Source: CAIOZA01 sp964464375 (GTDB lineage: Bacteria > Bacteroidota > Ignavibacteria > Kapaibacteriales > UBA2268). Taken from it: a stretch of DNA of 64,000 bases. The notes beneath the pieces were generated by a model, which was not told where the DNA came from, did no database searches, and saw only the letters and a list, made by a program, of their open reading frames with translations. Shown here one piece after another: positions 55,710 to 63,927 of this stretch. The position numbers were made by a program, and so were the translations under genes. The stretch lies in NCBI GenBank assembly GCA_964464375.1, contig CAYXFU010000018.1, positions 8,641 to 72,640 on the forward strand. Reading direction: 5' to 3'. Numbering within the stretch: position 1 is the first letter of the stretch; each line of letters opens with the position of its first letter.

Positions 55710-57752
55710 TTATCTTCTCTGTATCATTCGGAATTCCGTACTCTTGTTCAGTTTTGTGATGAACTCCTGGAGATGGAATACATCCTTTACTTCAATCTCA
55801 ATCAGGATTTCCTGCAGATCATTTTTAGATGGCTTCCTTTCCATAGCAGTAATGAGTACTTTAGAGTCGGAACTGTTCTCAATCAGCATCTTGAACATAG
55901 ATTCATAACTGTTACCCATTAATCGTAGTTTTACTAAATGTTGTGAATCTGATTGAATCCACTCAGCTTTCTTCAGTCTGGATTTGTCTATACTATCCGA
56001 TCTTACAATCTGACAATCAACGGAATGAATCTTAATTTCGGAGTTCTGAGTAACGAAAGCTATTATATCCTCGCCTTTCAATGGATTGCAGCAACCTGAA
56101 ATCTTCGTTTCAATATTCTTCATTCCATCAACAATAATAGAAGGAATTGACGCTTTGCGGCTACTCATTTTGATAAAGCCGATAGGTTTATCTGGTCGTT
56201 TGAATGCGTTTGGATAGAGCTTCCTGAGCAGTGACTGAGTCATTTTCAGAGATTTTATGCCAATCGCTGAAAAGAAATCATCAGATGATTTATATCCAAC
56301 TTTTATCAAATTCTGCTTGAATGACAATTCATCGTCGAACTTATCCAGCTTCTTGGCATTTCTCTTCTTGAACTTCGCCCACTGACGTCTGCCTTCTTCT
56401 ACTATCTGTTCTGTTTTGTTCTTTTTAATCCAAAGAGCAATTTTTGTTCTGGCTTTTGTTGTTCTGACAAAATTCAGCCAATCCAAAGAAGGAGCGGCAT
56501 TCTTGGAGGTAGCTATTTCGACGACGTCGCCGGTGTTCAGCATAGTTTTCATCTTGGCAAATTTGCCGTTCACTTTTGCACCTTTAGCCTGATAGCCAAC
56601 ATCTGTGTGAATGGCAAAAGCGAAATCGATTACAGTGGATTCAGCCGGCAGAGTTTTAATCTGTCCGTTTGGCGTGAGAACATGAATGAAATCCCTTTTT
56701 GATTCAGACTTTAACAAATCCTGCAATGCTAGCGGATTGGCAAAGTATTCGTCATTTTCGAGAAACTCTTTAAGCCGTGAAATCCAGTAATCACCTGATT
56801 TTATCTTTTCCTTGTAAGCCCAGTGAGCCGCTGAACCATACTCAGCTTCGCGATGCATTTCTTCAGTTCGTATCTGGATTTCAAATTTATCGCCATTATT
56901 CATCAGCACAGTAGTTTGAATAGAACGATAACCGTTTGGCTTGGGGAATGTTACCCAGTCTCGGAAGCGATTTTCTATCGGAATCCAGTTTCTATGAACG
57001 ACACCCAATGCGATATAACAATTTTCAGGTGATGAAGTTACTACTCTTAATGCCATAAGATCATATATCTTATCGATGGATTCCTGCTTTAACTGAATCT
57101 TACGGAAAATGCTGTATATTCGCTTAACTCTATAATGAATTATAGCATCTATTCCATTTTCCTTCAATAAAATTTGAAGTGTACGGCTCATATCCTTCAG
57201 CTTTTTCTCGAGAAGCGTTCTGCGCTTTTCGATAGCAGAGTTTAACTTTTTGAATTCCTCAGGATAGAGAACCTTAAACGCCAGATCTTCCATAACATTA
57301 TAGACCTTACGAATACCTAGTCGATGTGCTATTGGAGAGTAAAGGAAGAGACATTCCTCAGCCATACTTTCCAGATTCGGCAGATTCTTTTCTACTGCAA
57401 GGCTTAATGCTGTAAGTCTTTCGAAGAGTTTGATGATAATAATGTTAAGATCATCAGTTAGCTCGAAAAACTGTTTTCTCAGTGCAAGAATGCTTTTTTC
57501 TTCCTTTGGAATAATTACTTTTCCCAGCCTCTGGAACAACTCGATCCTACTGATGATCTCGTTCCCGAAATTATCAGTAATAATTTTTCTCTTGGCGTCA
57601 TCCTTCAGGTCAGCCATAGCAAAAAAAGCGGTCTCATAAGTGGCGTCATCTATATGCAATTCCGCCAGATGATCCACCAGCTTGACGGATAAGGCTTCTT
57701 CATCCGGCTTGTAAATCGATGGAGACAACTTCAGTAATCTATCTTTTAGCAA
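55710..57752 (-). CDS. rel: RelA/SpoT-family (p)ppGpp synthetase with degenerate HD domain
   Basis: A 680-residue cytoplasmic protein. The start is TTG at 57752; an in-frame stop lies two codons upstream, so no longer start exists. The hydrolase region (about 10-180) keeps the later helices (SPIAHRLGI) but lacks the HD metal-binding motif: no His-Asp pair stands where LLHDVVED is expected. The synthetase domain is intact: IYDLMALRVV, RFRDWVTFPKPNGYRSIQTT, EIQIRT and AAHWAYKE. Its RFRD is closer to the RxKD of bifunctional Rel than to EFDD of RelA. A TGS domain (VLTPNGQIKTLPAESTVIDF) and a C-terminal ACT-like region follow. It probably makes but cannot degrade (p)ppGpp, so a hydrolase should exist elsewhere in the genome. 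Confidence 0.88.
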   Translation of the reverse strand: MLKDRLLKLSPSIYKPDEEALSVKLVDHLAELHIDDATYETAFFAMADLKDDAKRKIITDNFGNEIISRIELFQRLGKVIIPKEEKSILALRKQFFELTDDLNIIIIKLFERLTALSLAVEKNLPNLESMAEECLFLYSPIAHRLGIRKVYNVMEDLAFKVLYPEEFKKLNSAIEKRRTLLEKKLKDMSRTLQILLKENGIDAIIHYRVKRIYSIFRKIQLKQESIDKIYDLMALRVVTSSPENCYIALGVVHRNWIPIENRFRDWVTFPKPNGYRSIQTTVLMNNGDKFEIQIRTEEMHREAEYGSAAHWAYKEKIKSGDYWISRLKEFLENDEYFANPLALQDLLKSESKRDFIHVLTPNGQIKTLPAESTVIDFAFAIHTDVGYQAKGAKVNGKFAKMKTMLNTGDVVEIATSKNAAPSLDWLNFVRTTKARTKIALWIKKNKTEQIVEEGRRQWAKFKKRNAKKLDKFDDELSFKQNLIKVGYKSSDDFFSAIGIKSLKMTQSLLRKLYPNAFKRPDKPIGFIKMSSRKASIPSIIVDGMKNIETKISGCCNPLKGEDIIAFVTQNSEIKIHSVDCQIVRSDSIDKSRLKKAEWIQSDSQHLVKLRLMGNSYESMFKMLIENSSDSKVLITAMERKPSKNDLQEILIEIEVKDVFHLQEFITKLNKSTEFRMIQRR

Positions 57753-57880
57753 TTTTTTTCAATAAATTCTATAATTTACAATAAGTAACTACCATTACGA
57801 AAAGCATTAGAAACTATTTGGAATGGAGTGAGAATTTTGTAGGATTTTTATATTAAAATGTCTTATATTTGCAATTAAAT

Positions 57881-58351
57881 ATGCACAAACAACGTATATA
57901 TATTGACACATCGGTTATAGGTGGTTGCTTCGATGAGGAGTTTGCTGAATGGTCGAATAAACTCTTTGATGAATTCATTGAGGGTAAGAAGATAGCAGTT
58001 ATTTCGGATATCGTAATTGATGAACTTGAAGAAGCACCAGATGCTATAAAAGAAAAAATAAGATTGATACCAATAGAAAATATTGAACAGGTAATTAAAT
58101 ATGAAGATGCTGACTTATTAGCGTCTAAATATATTGAGTTTAAAGCAATTTCGAAGAAATTTTATAATGATGCTTTACATATCGCTATAGCTACAATAAA
58201 TAATTGTGATGTATTGGTTAGTTGGAATTTCAAACATATAGTAAACTATCAAAGAATACTCTTATATAATTCAATCAATTTGATGTTTGGATACAAGCAG
58301 ATAGAAATAAGAATACCAAAGGAGGTCCTGACTTATGAAGAAGACTTTTGA
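57881..58351 (+). CDS. PIN-domain (VapC-like) ribonuclease
   Basis: A 156-residue protein, starting at ATG 57881; a TTG four codons earlier is less likely. PIN-domain signs: N-terminal IYIDTSVIGG with the first acidic residue, middle ISDIVIDELEEAP, and NDALHIAIATINNCDVLVSW then NFKHIVN with the later acidic residue and the conserved W. Such proteins are Mg-dependent ribonucleases, commonly toxins. A 59-residue ORF overlaps its 3' end and has a strong ribosome binding site, the arrangement expected for a cognate partner, although here the toxin gene comes first. Confidence 0.82.
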   Translation: MHKQRIYIDTSVIGGCFDEEFAEWSNKLFDEFIEGKKIAVISDIVIDELEEAPDAIKEKIRLIPIENIEQVIKYEDADLLASKYIEFKAISKKFYNDALHIAIATINNCDVLVSWNFKHIVNYQRILLYNSINLMFGYKQIEIRIPKEVLTYEEDF

Positions 58352-58514
58352 TTGTGTGGAAATGAAACGAGAAATTCAGGAAAAATTATGGATTGAAGCC
58401 GGAGAGACAGTTGAAGGTTTGATACAATTAATGAACAAAAAGTCAAAAACCAGCAAATTGTGGATGGAGCTTACAGAAAGGAAAGAAAAACAAGAGCAAT
58501 TATCTGCTGTGTGA
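58335..58514 (+). CDS. Small protein overlapping the PIN gene, candidate antitoxin
   Basis: A 59-residue reading frame, MKKTFDCVEMKREIQEKLW to KEKQEQLSAV, overlapping the PIN-gene stop by 17 nt. AAAGGAGGT lies 8 nt before its ATG, the strongest Shine-Dalgarno I found in the window, so translation is very likely. The sequence is mostly helical and charged (IEAGETVEGLIQLMNKKS), with a Met/Lys-rich middle. I do not recognise a DNA-binding motif; by context it is probably the antitoxin of the PIN protein. Confidence 0.65.
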   Translation: MKKTFDCVEMKREIQEKLWIEAGETVEGLIQLMNKKSKTSKLWMELTERKEKQEQLSAV

Positions 58515-58554
58515 AAGTTAACCCCATTACTTTCTACTTTTAACTTTATGCTTT

Positions 58555-59844
58555 CTACTGCTTCTCTCCCAGCACAGTCTCTTCGAGAATCTTCAAAAGC
58601 TTTACTTTGTATGGCTTGATTTCTATATTTTCTTCTGCAGGATACTCCACTCTAACGTAGTTCTCGGTCCAGCCTGACCAATGTCCAGTTTCTGGGTTAT
58701 AGTCCTCCGGTATTACTGAATAGACGCTTCCCGTCTGAGATTCAAAAAACTCCCGCTTCTTTTCCTCTGAGAGCTTTCGTAGTTCAATTGTTCGCGATTT
58801 TCTTGTGTCCGATTCAACTTTCCCCTGCATTGTTGCCGCAGGTGTACCGGATCGCTCGGAGAAGGTGAATGCGTGAATATATGAAATAGGTAAACTCTTA
58901 ATCAAGTCAATAGTTTCAGCAAAGTGTTTGTCAGTCTCTCCGGGGAAACCCGATATTACGTCCACACCTATACAAGCATGAGGCATCATTTCTTTTATCT
59001 TCAGAATTTGCTCAGAAAAGAAATCTGCCTTATATCTCCGCTTCATCAATGCCAATATCTCCGGCGAACCGCTCTGAAGAGGTATGTGCAAATGAGGGCA
59101 TATCGTTTTCGAATTATTGATTATCTGCAATAGTTCCGGTTTTATCAAGTTTGGTTCAATTGAGGATATTCTGATTCTCTGCTTCAATCCTGCTTCATCG
59201 AGAAATCTGATAACGTCAGTAAAGTTCTCTCCTGTGGGAGCCAGATATTCCCCAAGATTTACTCCTGATAGTATTATTTCGTACTTATTAGTTGTATTCA
59301 GTTCTAAGAATCTGCTTTTGAGTTCGTCGAAAGCCATTGACCGGCTTCCTCCTCTCGCGGCAGGGATTGTGCAATATGTACATGGATAGTCGCAACCATC
59401 CTGTAGTTTCATAAAGATTCTGGTGCGGTTCTCGTTATCTTCTGATGCCGCAGTGTGGAATGGCAGATCCTTCAGGTCAGATACCAGAATCTCAGGCTTG
59501 TGCTTCTTTGATATCTTATCAATATAATTGATAACGTCGAACTTTTCCTTCATACCGAAAACTGCATCCACACCTTCGATCTGTGCAATTTCGTCGGGTT
59601 TAAGCTGGGCGTAGCAACCGAGAACTCCCACAAAAGCCTCAGGACTTAGTCTCAGAGCACGGCGGATTATCTTTCGGGCATCGCTGTCGGCATGATTGGT
59701 AACAGTACATGTGTTGATTATAACAGCATCTGTCGGCTCACCAAAGTTTACAGTTGAATGTCCTTTCTCTTCCAGCCGTTTTTGTATTTCAGATATTTCA
59801 GCGAAGTTAACCTTGCAGCCGATATTATAATATGATATTTTCAA
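58555..59844 (-). CDS. mtaB: tRNA t6A37 methylthiotransferase MtaB
   Basis: A 429-residue radical-SAM enzyme that converts t6A37 to ms2t6A37 in ANN-decoding tRNAs. The N-terminal UPF0004 domain has its three cluster cysteines in YYNIGCKVN, IINTCTV and VLGCYAQ. The radical-SAM motif is CDYPCTYC in MKLQDGCDYPCTYCTIPAAR, followed by ILSGVNLGEY and PHLHIPLQSGS. A C-terminal TRAM-like region (about 365-425) ends the protein. GxKVN and the TIPxARG following the third cysteine are typical of MtaB rather than MiaB or RimO. Monocistronic. Confidence 0.95.
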   Translation of the reverse strand: MKISYYNIGCKVNFAEISEIQKRLEEKGHSTVNFGEPTDAVIINTCTVTNHADSDARKIIRRALRLSPEAFVGVLGCYAQLKPDEIAQIEGVDAVFGMKEKFDVINYIDKISKKHKPEILVSDLKDLPFHTAASEDNENRTRIFMKLQDGCDYPCTYCTIPAARGGSRSMAFDELKSRFLELNTTNKYEIILSGVNLGEYLAPTGENFTDVIRFLDEAGLKQRIRISSIEPNLIKPELLQIINNSKTICPHLHIPLQSGSPEILALMKRRYKADFFSEQILKIKEMMPHACIGVDVISGFPGETDKHFAETIDLIKSLPISYIHAFTFSERSGTPAATMQGKVESDTRKSRTIELRKLSEEKKREFFESQTGSVYSVIPEDYNPETGHWSGWTENYVRVEYPAEENIEIKPYKVKLLKILEETVLGEKQ

Positions 59845-59917
59845 TGTTTAAAGTAATTTGTTCAATCAAAGATGTTTATACGTTAAAGAATTGATATTAT
59901 TAGAAATTATATCAATC

Positions 59918-60129
59918 TACAACTTTATAAACTTCCCAACTATATCCCCAAACCTCACAAAATACATACCCGGAGCCAAGTCGGAGATATTGATTCGTAG
60001 GGGTTCAAAATTTTGAACCCCTACATTCATTACAGTTTGCCCGAATACATCATAGATCCTAACATCGCTTTGATCGGACACGGCACGCCGTGTCCCTACG
60101 GATATTTCAATAAAATCTGAGTCTGGATT
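59918..60129 (-). pseudogene. Relic T9SS sorting domain, copy 1
   Basis: In the minus direction the open stretch reads CNPDSDFIEISVGTRR, then DVRIYDVFGQTVMNV, GVQNFEPLRINISDLAPGMY and FVRFGDIVGKFIKL before a stop. This is a complete T9SS type A sorting domain without any attached protein. Two palindromes lie in it in frame: 59997-60024 (28 nt, perfect) and 60076-60095 (9-bp arms). The parent gene is absent. Confidence 0.8.
59997..60024. repeat. 28-nt perfect palindrome A, copy 1
   Basis: Self-complementary arms of 14 nt beginning GTAGGGGTTCAAAA. It encodes in frame part of the relic sorting domain (VGVQNFEPLR). Copy 2 is at 60600-60627. Confidence 0.85.
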
Positions 60130-60283
60130 GCATCGATTGCATCATGAATTTGCACTTTTTGCACTATTTTAATGAATGTTTGGTTGTTTAGATAATCTTT
60201 AACCTCTTTATTTATCAATCATATTTTTTTTCGAATTGCACTTTTGCATCATTTGCATCGTGTTTTTTCAATTTTAGTATTTA

Positions 60284-60440
60284 ATCCCTAACGGGATAAG
60301 GAAATGCAAAAAATGATTATTGATCTACAAATATTGAACTCCAATGGAGTTCTTTTATTTTCTATCACGTAGTGATTGAATATTTGTAGAAATTAAAGCT
60401 ACAAAAACATTATCCAATCCCGTTAGGGATTGAATATTTG
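60284..60440. repeat. Cluster of variable-core hairpins with conserved tail
   Basis: Four short palindromes with different cores: ATCCCTAACGGGAT (60284-60297), AACTCCAATGGAGTT (60337-60351, inverse orientation), ATCACGTAGTGAT (60363-60375) and AATCCCGTTAGGGATT (60416-60431). Three are joined to the same flank, TTGAATATTTGTAG or its reverse complement. The palindrome sequence differs while complementarity is kept. Related palindromes occur in 10617-11063. Confidence 0.75.
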
Positions 60441-60599
60441 TGCTTTCCTATGCCACCAAACGCAAATTGCGAAAAAGTAGGTAATTTTTCAAAGAAACGA
60501 TTTTTAAAGAAAATATATATTATAATTTTATGAACTTTTGAACTGTCTTTCCAATCCTCACAAAATACATACCCGGAGCCAAGTGTGAGATATTGATTC

Positions 60600-60627
60600 G
60601 TAGGGGTTCAAAATTTTGAACCCCTAC
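60600..60627. repeat. 28-nt perfect palindrome A, copy 2
   Basis: Identical to palindrome A at 59997-60024 (14-nt arms starting GTAGGGGTTCAAAA), in the same frame of the duplicated relic domain. Confidence 0.85.
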
Positions 60628-60674
60628 ATTCATTACAGTTTGCCCGAATACATTATAGAACCTCACATCGCTTT

Positions 60675-60702
60675 GTAGGGACACGGCACGCCGTGTCCCT
60701 AC
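60675..60702. repeat. 28-nt palindrome B
   Basis: Arms GTAGGGACACGGC/GCCGTGTCCCTAC around a central AC. A shortened form (9-bp arms) is at 60076-60095 in relic copy 1. Both GTAG-starting palindromes recall REP elements. Confidence 0.85.
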
Positions 60703-60870
60703 AAATAGAATAAATTTCTGCATGCGCAGGTATGACAATTTAATTGTATTTTCCTTCGTTATTCGGTGTTAGATTCGATATTATTATGGGGTTTCTACAT
60801 TTCCTCCTAAATAAAATAATCCGAAATACTTAGGAGATTTTGAACAGAAAAGCGATATTTTAAAAATAAT

Positions 60871-60902
60871 TTTGTCTAATTTTCAAAAAAGACTTAAATT
60901 TG
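60871..60902 (+). promoter_or_regulatory. rpmH promoter, Bacteroidota -33/-7 type
   Basis: TTTG at 60871-60874, a 20-nt spacer, and TAAATTTG at 60895-60902 match the Bacteroidota primary sigma consensus TTTG-N(about 20)-TAnnTTTG. The predicted start would leave a leader of about 50 nt before the rpmH ATG. Confidence 0.7.
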
Positions 60903-60956
60903 TAGTTCTTTAAAATCAAAAGACTATAATATCAATATATTTTTTAAGAGGCAGTA

Positions 60957-61115
60957 ATGAAAAGAACGTACCAGCCAAGCCGTAGAAAAAGATTAAATAA
61001 ACACGGCTTCAGACTTAGAATGTCAACTAAAAATGGCAGAAAGGTCCTCAATGCTCGTCGTGCAAAGGGAAGACATAAACTAACAGTAAGTTGCGAAAAC
61101 AAGAAACCTAGTTAG
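60957..61115 (+). CDS. rpmH: 50S ribosomal protein L34
   Basis: A 52-residue basic ribosomal protein: KRTYQPSRRKRLNKHGFRLR, then MSTKNGRKVLNARRAKGRHK and a short Lys-rich tail. This is a complete L34, the classic first gene of the rpmH-rnpA-yidD-yidC cluster. GAGGCAGTA precedes the ATG. dnaA, which often lies upstream in other bacteria, is not here. Confidence 0.97.
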   Translation: MKRTYQPSRRKRLNKHGFRLRMSTKNGRKVLNARRAKGRHKLTVSCENKKPS

Positions 61116-61185
61116 TAATTATTGAATTGTCAATCAAGTCAGGCAGTAAACTTTTTCAACAATCCCGCTAAAACGCGCGATTAAA

Positions 61186-61611
61186 ATGCTAAATTATAAG
61201 CTAAAAACTGTAAAAGGCAAAACTCATTTTGATGTATTATTCAAGAATGCCTTTAAATTTTTTGAAAAAGATGCTGCCGTTTTCGTTTCCTATAGAGATC
61301 TGAATGAATCTGAGGGCTTAACTGAAATAACTGATCCTATTGAGATTCAGTATGCCGTAACAGCCAGAAAGCGAAAAGTTCGGAAAGCTGTTATTCGCAA
61401 TCGTATCAAACGATTATTACGTGTAAGCCTAAGACAAATTTTTGACGATTATTCTGCAAAGAATAAAATTACTAAACTCGGTGAATTTGTTATAGTGTGG
61501 AATTCAGCTCCCGTCCGACCCGGGATGATAAAATTGAGTGATGTCCTGCCGGTTGCCCAAAAATTGATTGAAAGAGCAGAATCATACAGAAAAAAGCAGG
61601 ATAATCATTGA
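61186..61611 (+). CDS. rnpA: Ribonuclease P protein component
   Basis: A 141-residue basic protein, subunit of RNase P that binds the 5' leader of pre-tRNA. The RNR motif is clear: ARKRKVRKAVIRNRIKRLLR (about 63-82), preceded by IQYAVT. The N-terminal LKTVKGKTHFDVLFKNAFKF is the typical start strand. It is 70 nt after rpmH, and its stop overlaps the yidD start by 3 nt. An insertion near residues 40-50 (LNESEGLTEITDP) makes it a little longer than usual. Confidence 0.93.
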   Translation: MLNYKLKTVKGKTHFDVLFKNAFKFFEKDAAVFVSYRDLNESEGLTEITDPIEIQYAVTARKRKVRKAVIRNRIKRLLRVSLRQIFDDYSAKNKITKLGEFVIVWNSAPVRPGMIKLSDVLPVAQKLIERAESYRKKQDNH

Positions 61612-61817
61612 AGTATATTCTCATTATATTTGTAAAAGCTTACAGAATGCTTCTCTCACCTTTCCTGCCCGATTCCTGCAGATTCTATCCTACATGTTCC
61701 GAATATGCAATCGAGGCTCTTGGCAAACATGGTGCTATCAAAGGTTCCTGGCTCGCTCTCAAAAGAATATTAAAATGTCATCCGTTTCATTCGGGTGGTT
61801 TCGATCCCGTACCCTGA
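61608..61817 (+). CDS. yidD: Membrane protein insertion efficiency factor YidD
   Basis: A 69-residue protein with the family pattern YRMLLSPFLPDSCRFYPTCS, then YAIEALGKHGAIKGSWLALK and CHPFHSGGFDPVP. The start codon is TTG at 61608, overlapping the rnpA stop (TTGA). It is an inner-membrane-associated accessory of membrane protein insertion, normally placed before yidC. Confidence 0.93.
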   Translation: MKYILIIFVKAYRMLLSPFLPDSCRFYPTCSEYAIEALGKHGAIKGSWLALKRILKCHPFHSGGFDPVP

Positions 61818-61846
61818 TTATTTTAGAATTTAATTAAGTTGAAATC

Positions 61847-63718
61847 ATGGATAAGAAAAATCTTTTAGCAGTTGGATTAATCACTTTAATCATCACAGTC
61901 TGGATGATCTATATGTCGGTCAATCAGGCTCCGCCGCCGCCGCCACCGCCAGAAAAGCCGGTTGTTGCGAAAAATGCAGTAGCGGACACAAACACTTCAG
62001 TCTCAAAGGCTACTACCGAATCGGAACAGAAGCAAGATTCTGTCGAAACATCCGATAAATTCGGCGGATCGTTCGAGAAATTGGCTACCGGAACAGAAAG
62101 AATTATTACTATTGATAATGGCTTAGTTGTTGCTCAACTTAGCACTCGTGGCGGTACCATAAAGCATTGGAATCTAACGAAATTTAAAAGCTGGAATAAT
62201 TACCAGACCGATCTCATCTGGACTCAAATGGGTGAATTAGTTATTAAATTCAACTCCCGCGAGACCGGCAGGGAAGTTAACACAAGAGATCTTTATTATG
62301 AAATTGTTGGTAATGTTAAAGATAATTATACTTTAAAAGGTAATGATTCATTATCGATTACGTTCAAACTTGAACCCCAAAAAGGCAAGACAATTATCCG
62401 TACTTATACATTCTATGCGGATAAATATCATATAAATACCGATATTACAGTTAATAATCTTGAAGATATCTTCACAAACAAGGGATATAAGCTTGAGTGG
62501 GGCAATGGTCTGAGATACCAGGAAGGGAACTCAGTCGATGAATCAACTGATGCAGAAGGAATAGTTTCGTTGAACGGTGAGGTATTCACGCTGAAGGCTT
62601 CCGATTACAACCCTGTACAGGAGCAAAAGACCGGCATTGTTGACTTTATAGCAGTCAAAACAAAGTACTTCACGTCGGCAATCATACCGAAACCGGCAAG
62701 ATCATTTGATGGCATTGCAACTCTAAATGGACAGAAATACGGTGCTCCCGACGAAGGAGCTTACGAGAAGTATAAAATGTCCTTGACTATGCCCTATCGC
62801 GGTGGCGAACAGACAAGAAGCTTCCAGATATTCATAGGTCCTATTGCTTATGACATTGTACATGAGTATGGCTTGCAGGCAATTGTTAATTTCGGTTGGA
62901 AATGGATAGTTCGTCCGATCGGCGAATTCTTCATGCTTCCATTCTTCATGTTGATTTATAAATTCATAGGTAACTTCGGTATATCAATTATTGTTTTCTC
63001 TATATTTATGAAGATTATTCTTCATCCTCTCTCAATCACTCAAATGCGCTCCGCTCAGAAAATGCAGGTGATTGCTCCTGTTATTGCAGATGTAAGAGAG
63101 AAATATAAGGATGATTCGACAAAGCAAAATCAGGAAGTGATGAAGATCTATTCCGAATATGGAATTAATCCTGCGGGCGGATGTCTGCCTTTGATATTGC
63201 AGATGCCTATTCTGTACGCTCTTTGGGCAGTATTGAGAACAGCCATCGATCTGCGTCAGGCACCATTTGCTTTCTGGATACACGATCTGTCATTGCCGGA
63301 CAGCATACTCACTCTTCCGTTCCCGATTATTGGAATATCGCACATCTCCGGATTGGCACTGGCGATGGGTATAACGATGTTCTTCCAGCAGAAGATGACG
63401 GTTACTGATCCCAAGCAGAAAGCAATGGTATATATGATGCCTGTTATGTTCACGCTGATGTTCTCGAACTTCCCGTCGGGATTGAACCTCTACTATTTCA
63501 TGTTCAACGTACTGAGCATCGGACAGCAGGTATATATCAACAAGTACTCAAAGAACAAAATGACACTCGATCAGATGAAACGCGCACCCAAGAAAGAAGG
63601 ATGGCTTGCAAAGAAAATGCGTGAAGCTCAGGACATAGCCGGCAAGCAGGGCAAATCAGTCCCGGGAGCACCCAGACAAACACCCCAAAAGGGCAAAACA
63701 CAGAGCAAAAAGAAATAA
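61847..63718 (+). CDS. yidC: Membrane protein insertase YidC
   Basis: A 623-residue YidC/Oxa1 insertase. TM1 lies at about 5-25 (LLAVGLITLIITVWMIYMSV), followed by a proline run and a Ser/Thr-rich linker. The periplasmic beta-supersandwich domain covers about 75-340 (ITIDNGLVVAQLSTRGGTIK). The conserved C-terminal membrane core begins near residue 345 with FFMLPFFMLIYKFIGNFGIS, then PLSITQMRSAQKMQVIAPVI, NPAGGCLPLILQMPILYALW and MMPVMFTLMFSNFPSGLNLY. The tail is Lys/Arg-rich, suited to ribosome contact. It starts 29 bp after yidD. Confidence 0.97.
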   Translation: MDKKNLLAVGLITLIITVWMIYMSVNQAPPPPPPPEKPVVAKNAVADTNTSVSKATTESEQKQDSVETSDKFGGSFEKLATGTERIITIDNGLVVAQLSTRGGTIKHWNLTKFKSWNNYQTDLIWTQMGELVIKFNSRETGREVNTRDLYYEIVGNVKDNYTLKGNDSLSITFKLEPQKGKTIIRTYTFYADKYHINTDITVNNLEDIFTNKGYKLEWGNGLRYQEGNSVDESTDAEGIVSLNGEVFTLKASDYNPVQEQKTGIVDFIAVKTKYFTSAIIPKPARSFDGIATLNGQKYGAPDEGAYEKYKMSLTMPYRGGEQTRSFQIFIGPIAYDIVHEYGLQAIVNFGWKWIVRPIGEFFMLPFFMLIYKFIGNFGISIIVFSIFMKIILHPLSITQMRSAQKMQVIAPVIADVREKYKDDSTKQNQEVMKIYSEYGINPAGGCLPLILQMPILYALWAVLRTAIDLRQAPFAFWIHDLSLPDSILTLPFPIIGISHISGLALAMGITMFFQQKMTVTDPKQKAMVYMMPVMFTLMFSNFPSGLNLYYFMFNVLSIGQQVYINKYSKNKMTLDQMKRAPKKEGWLAKKMREAQDIAGKQGKSVPGAPRQTPQKGKTQSKKK

Positions 63719-63741
63719 AAAACGGATAGATATTAATGAAG

Positions 63742-63768
63742 AAAGCAGGCGAAAGCCTGCTTTTTTTA
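63742..63768 (+). terminator. Terminator of the rpmH-yidC operon
   Basis: A 9-bp stem AAAGCAGGC/GCCTGCTTT closed by a GAAA tetraloop and followed by further T residues, 23 bp after the yidC stop. Confidence 0.95.
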
Positions 63769-63927
63769 TATTTTCTATTATCTTTTATCTAAAAGTCATA
63801 TTTTGTCTTCCTTTTTCTTATATTGCATTCTGTATCATTTACCTGATTAAACTGATAGGTAATATTAATGAATAATCCCGAATTATTCAATAGAAACTTC
63901 TGAAATGTTGTTAGACAGCTCCCAGTC

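Larger units (their letters stand above)
60520..60738 (-). pseudogene. Relic T9SS sorting domain, copy 2
   Basis: A 72-codon frame whose C-terminal 55 residues (SDVRFYNVFGQTVMNVG, NFEPLRINISHLAPGMYFVR, QKFIKL) repeat copy 1 nearly word for word. Its N-terminus, MSYLRMQKF, comes from the unrelated SFLRMQES-type repeat, so it is not a real gene start. Two palindromes are embedded: 60600-60627 and 60675-60702. Confidence 0.8.
59845..60956. other. Repeat and relic region upstream of rpmH (1112 bp)
   Basis: No functional gene. Contents from left: relic T9SS domain copy 1 (59918-60129), AT-rich spacer with GCATCATTTGCATCG-like words (60130-60280), a cluster of four variable-core hairpins with a conserved TTGAATATTTGTAG tail (60284-60440), relic T9SS domain copy 2 (60520-60738), and the rpmH promoter (60871-60902). 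No DnaA-box cluster was seen. Confidence 0.7.

Noticed and set aside
60740..60956. Replication origin upstream of rpmH
   Set aside because: dnaA is absent and no cluster of TTATCCACA-like DnaA boxes is visible; only a promoter was found.
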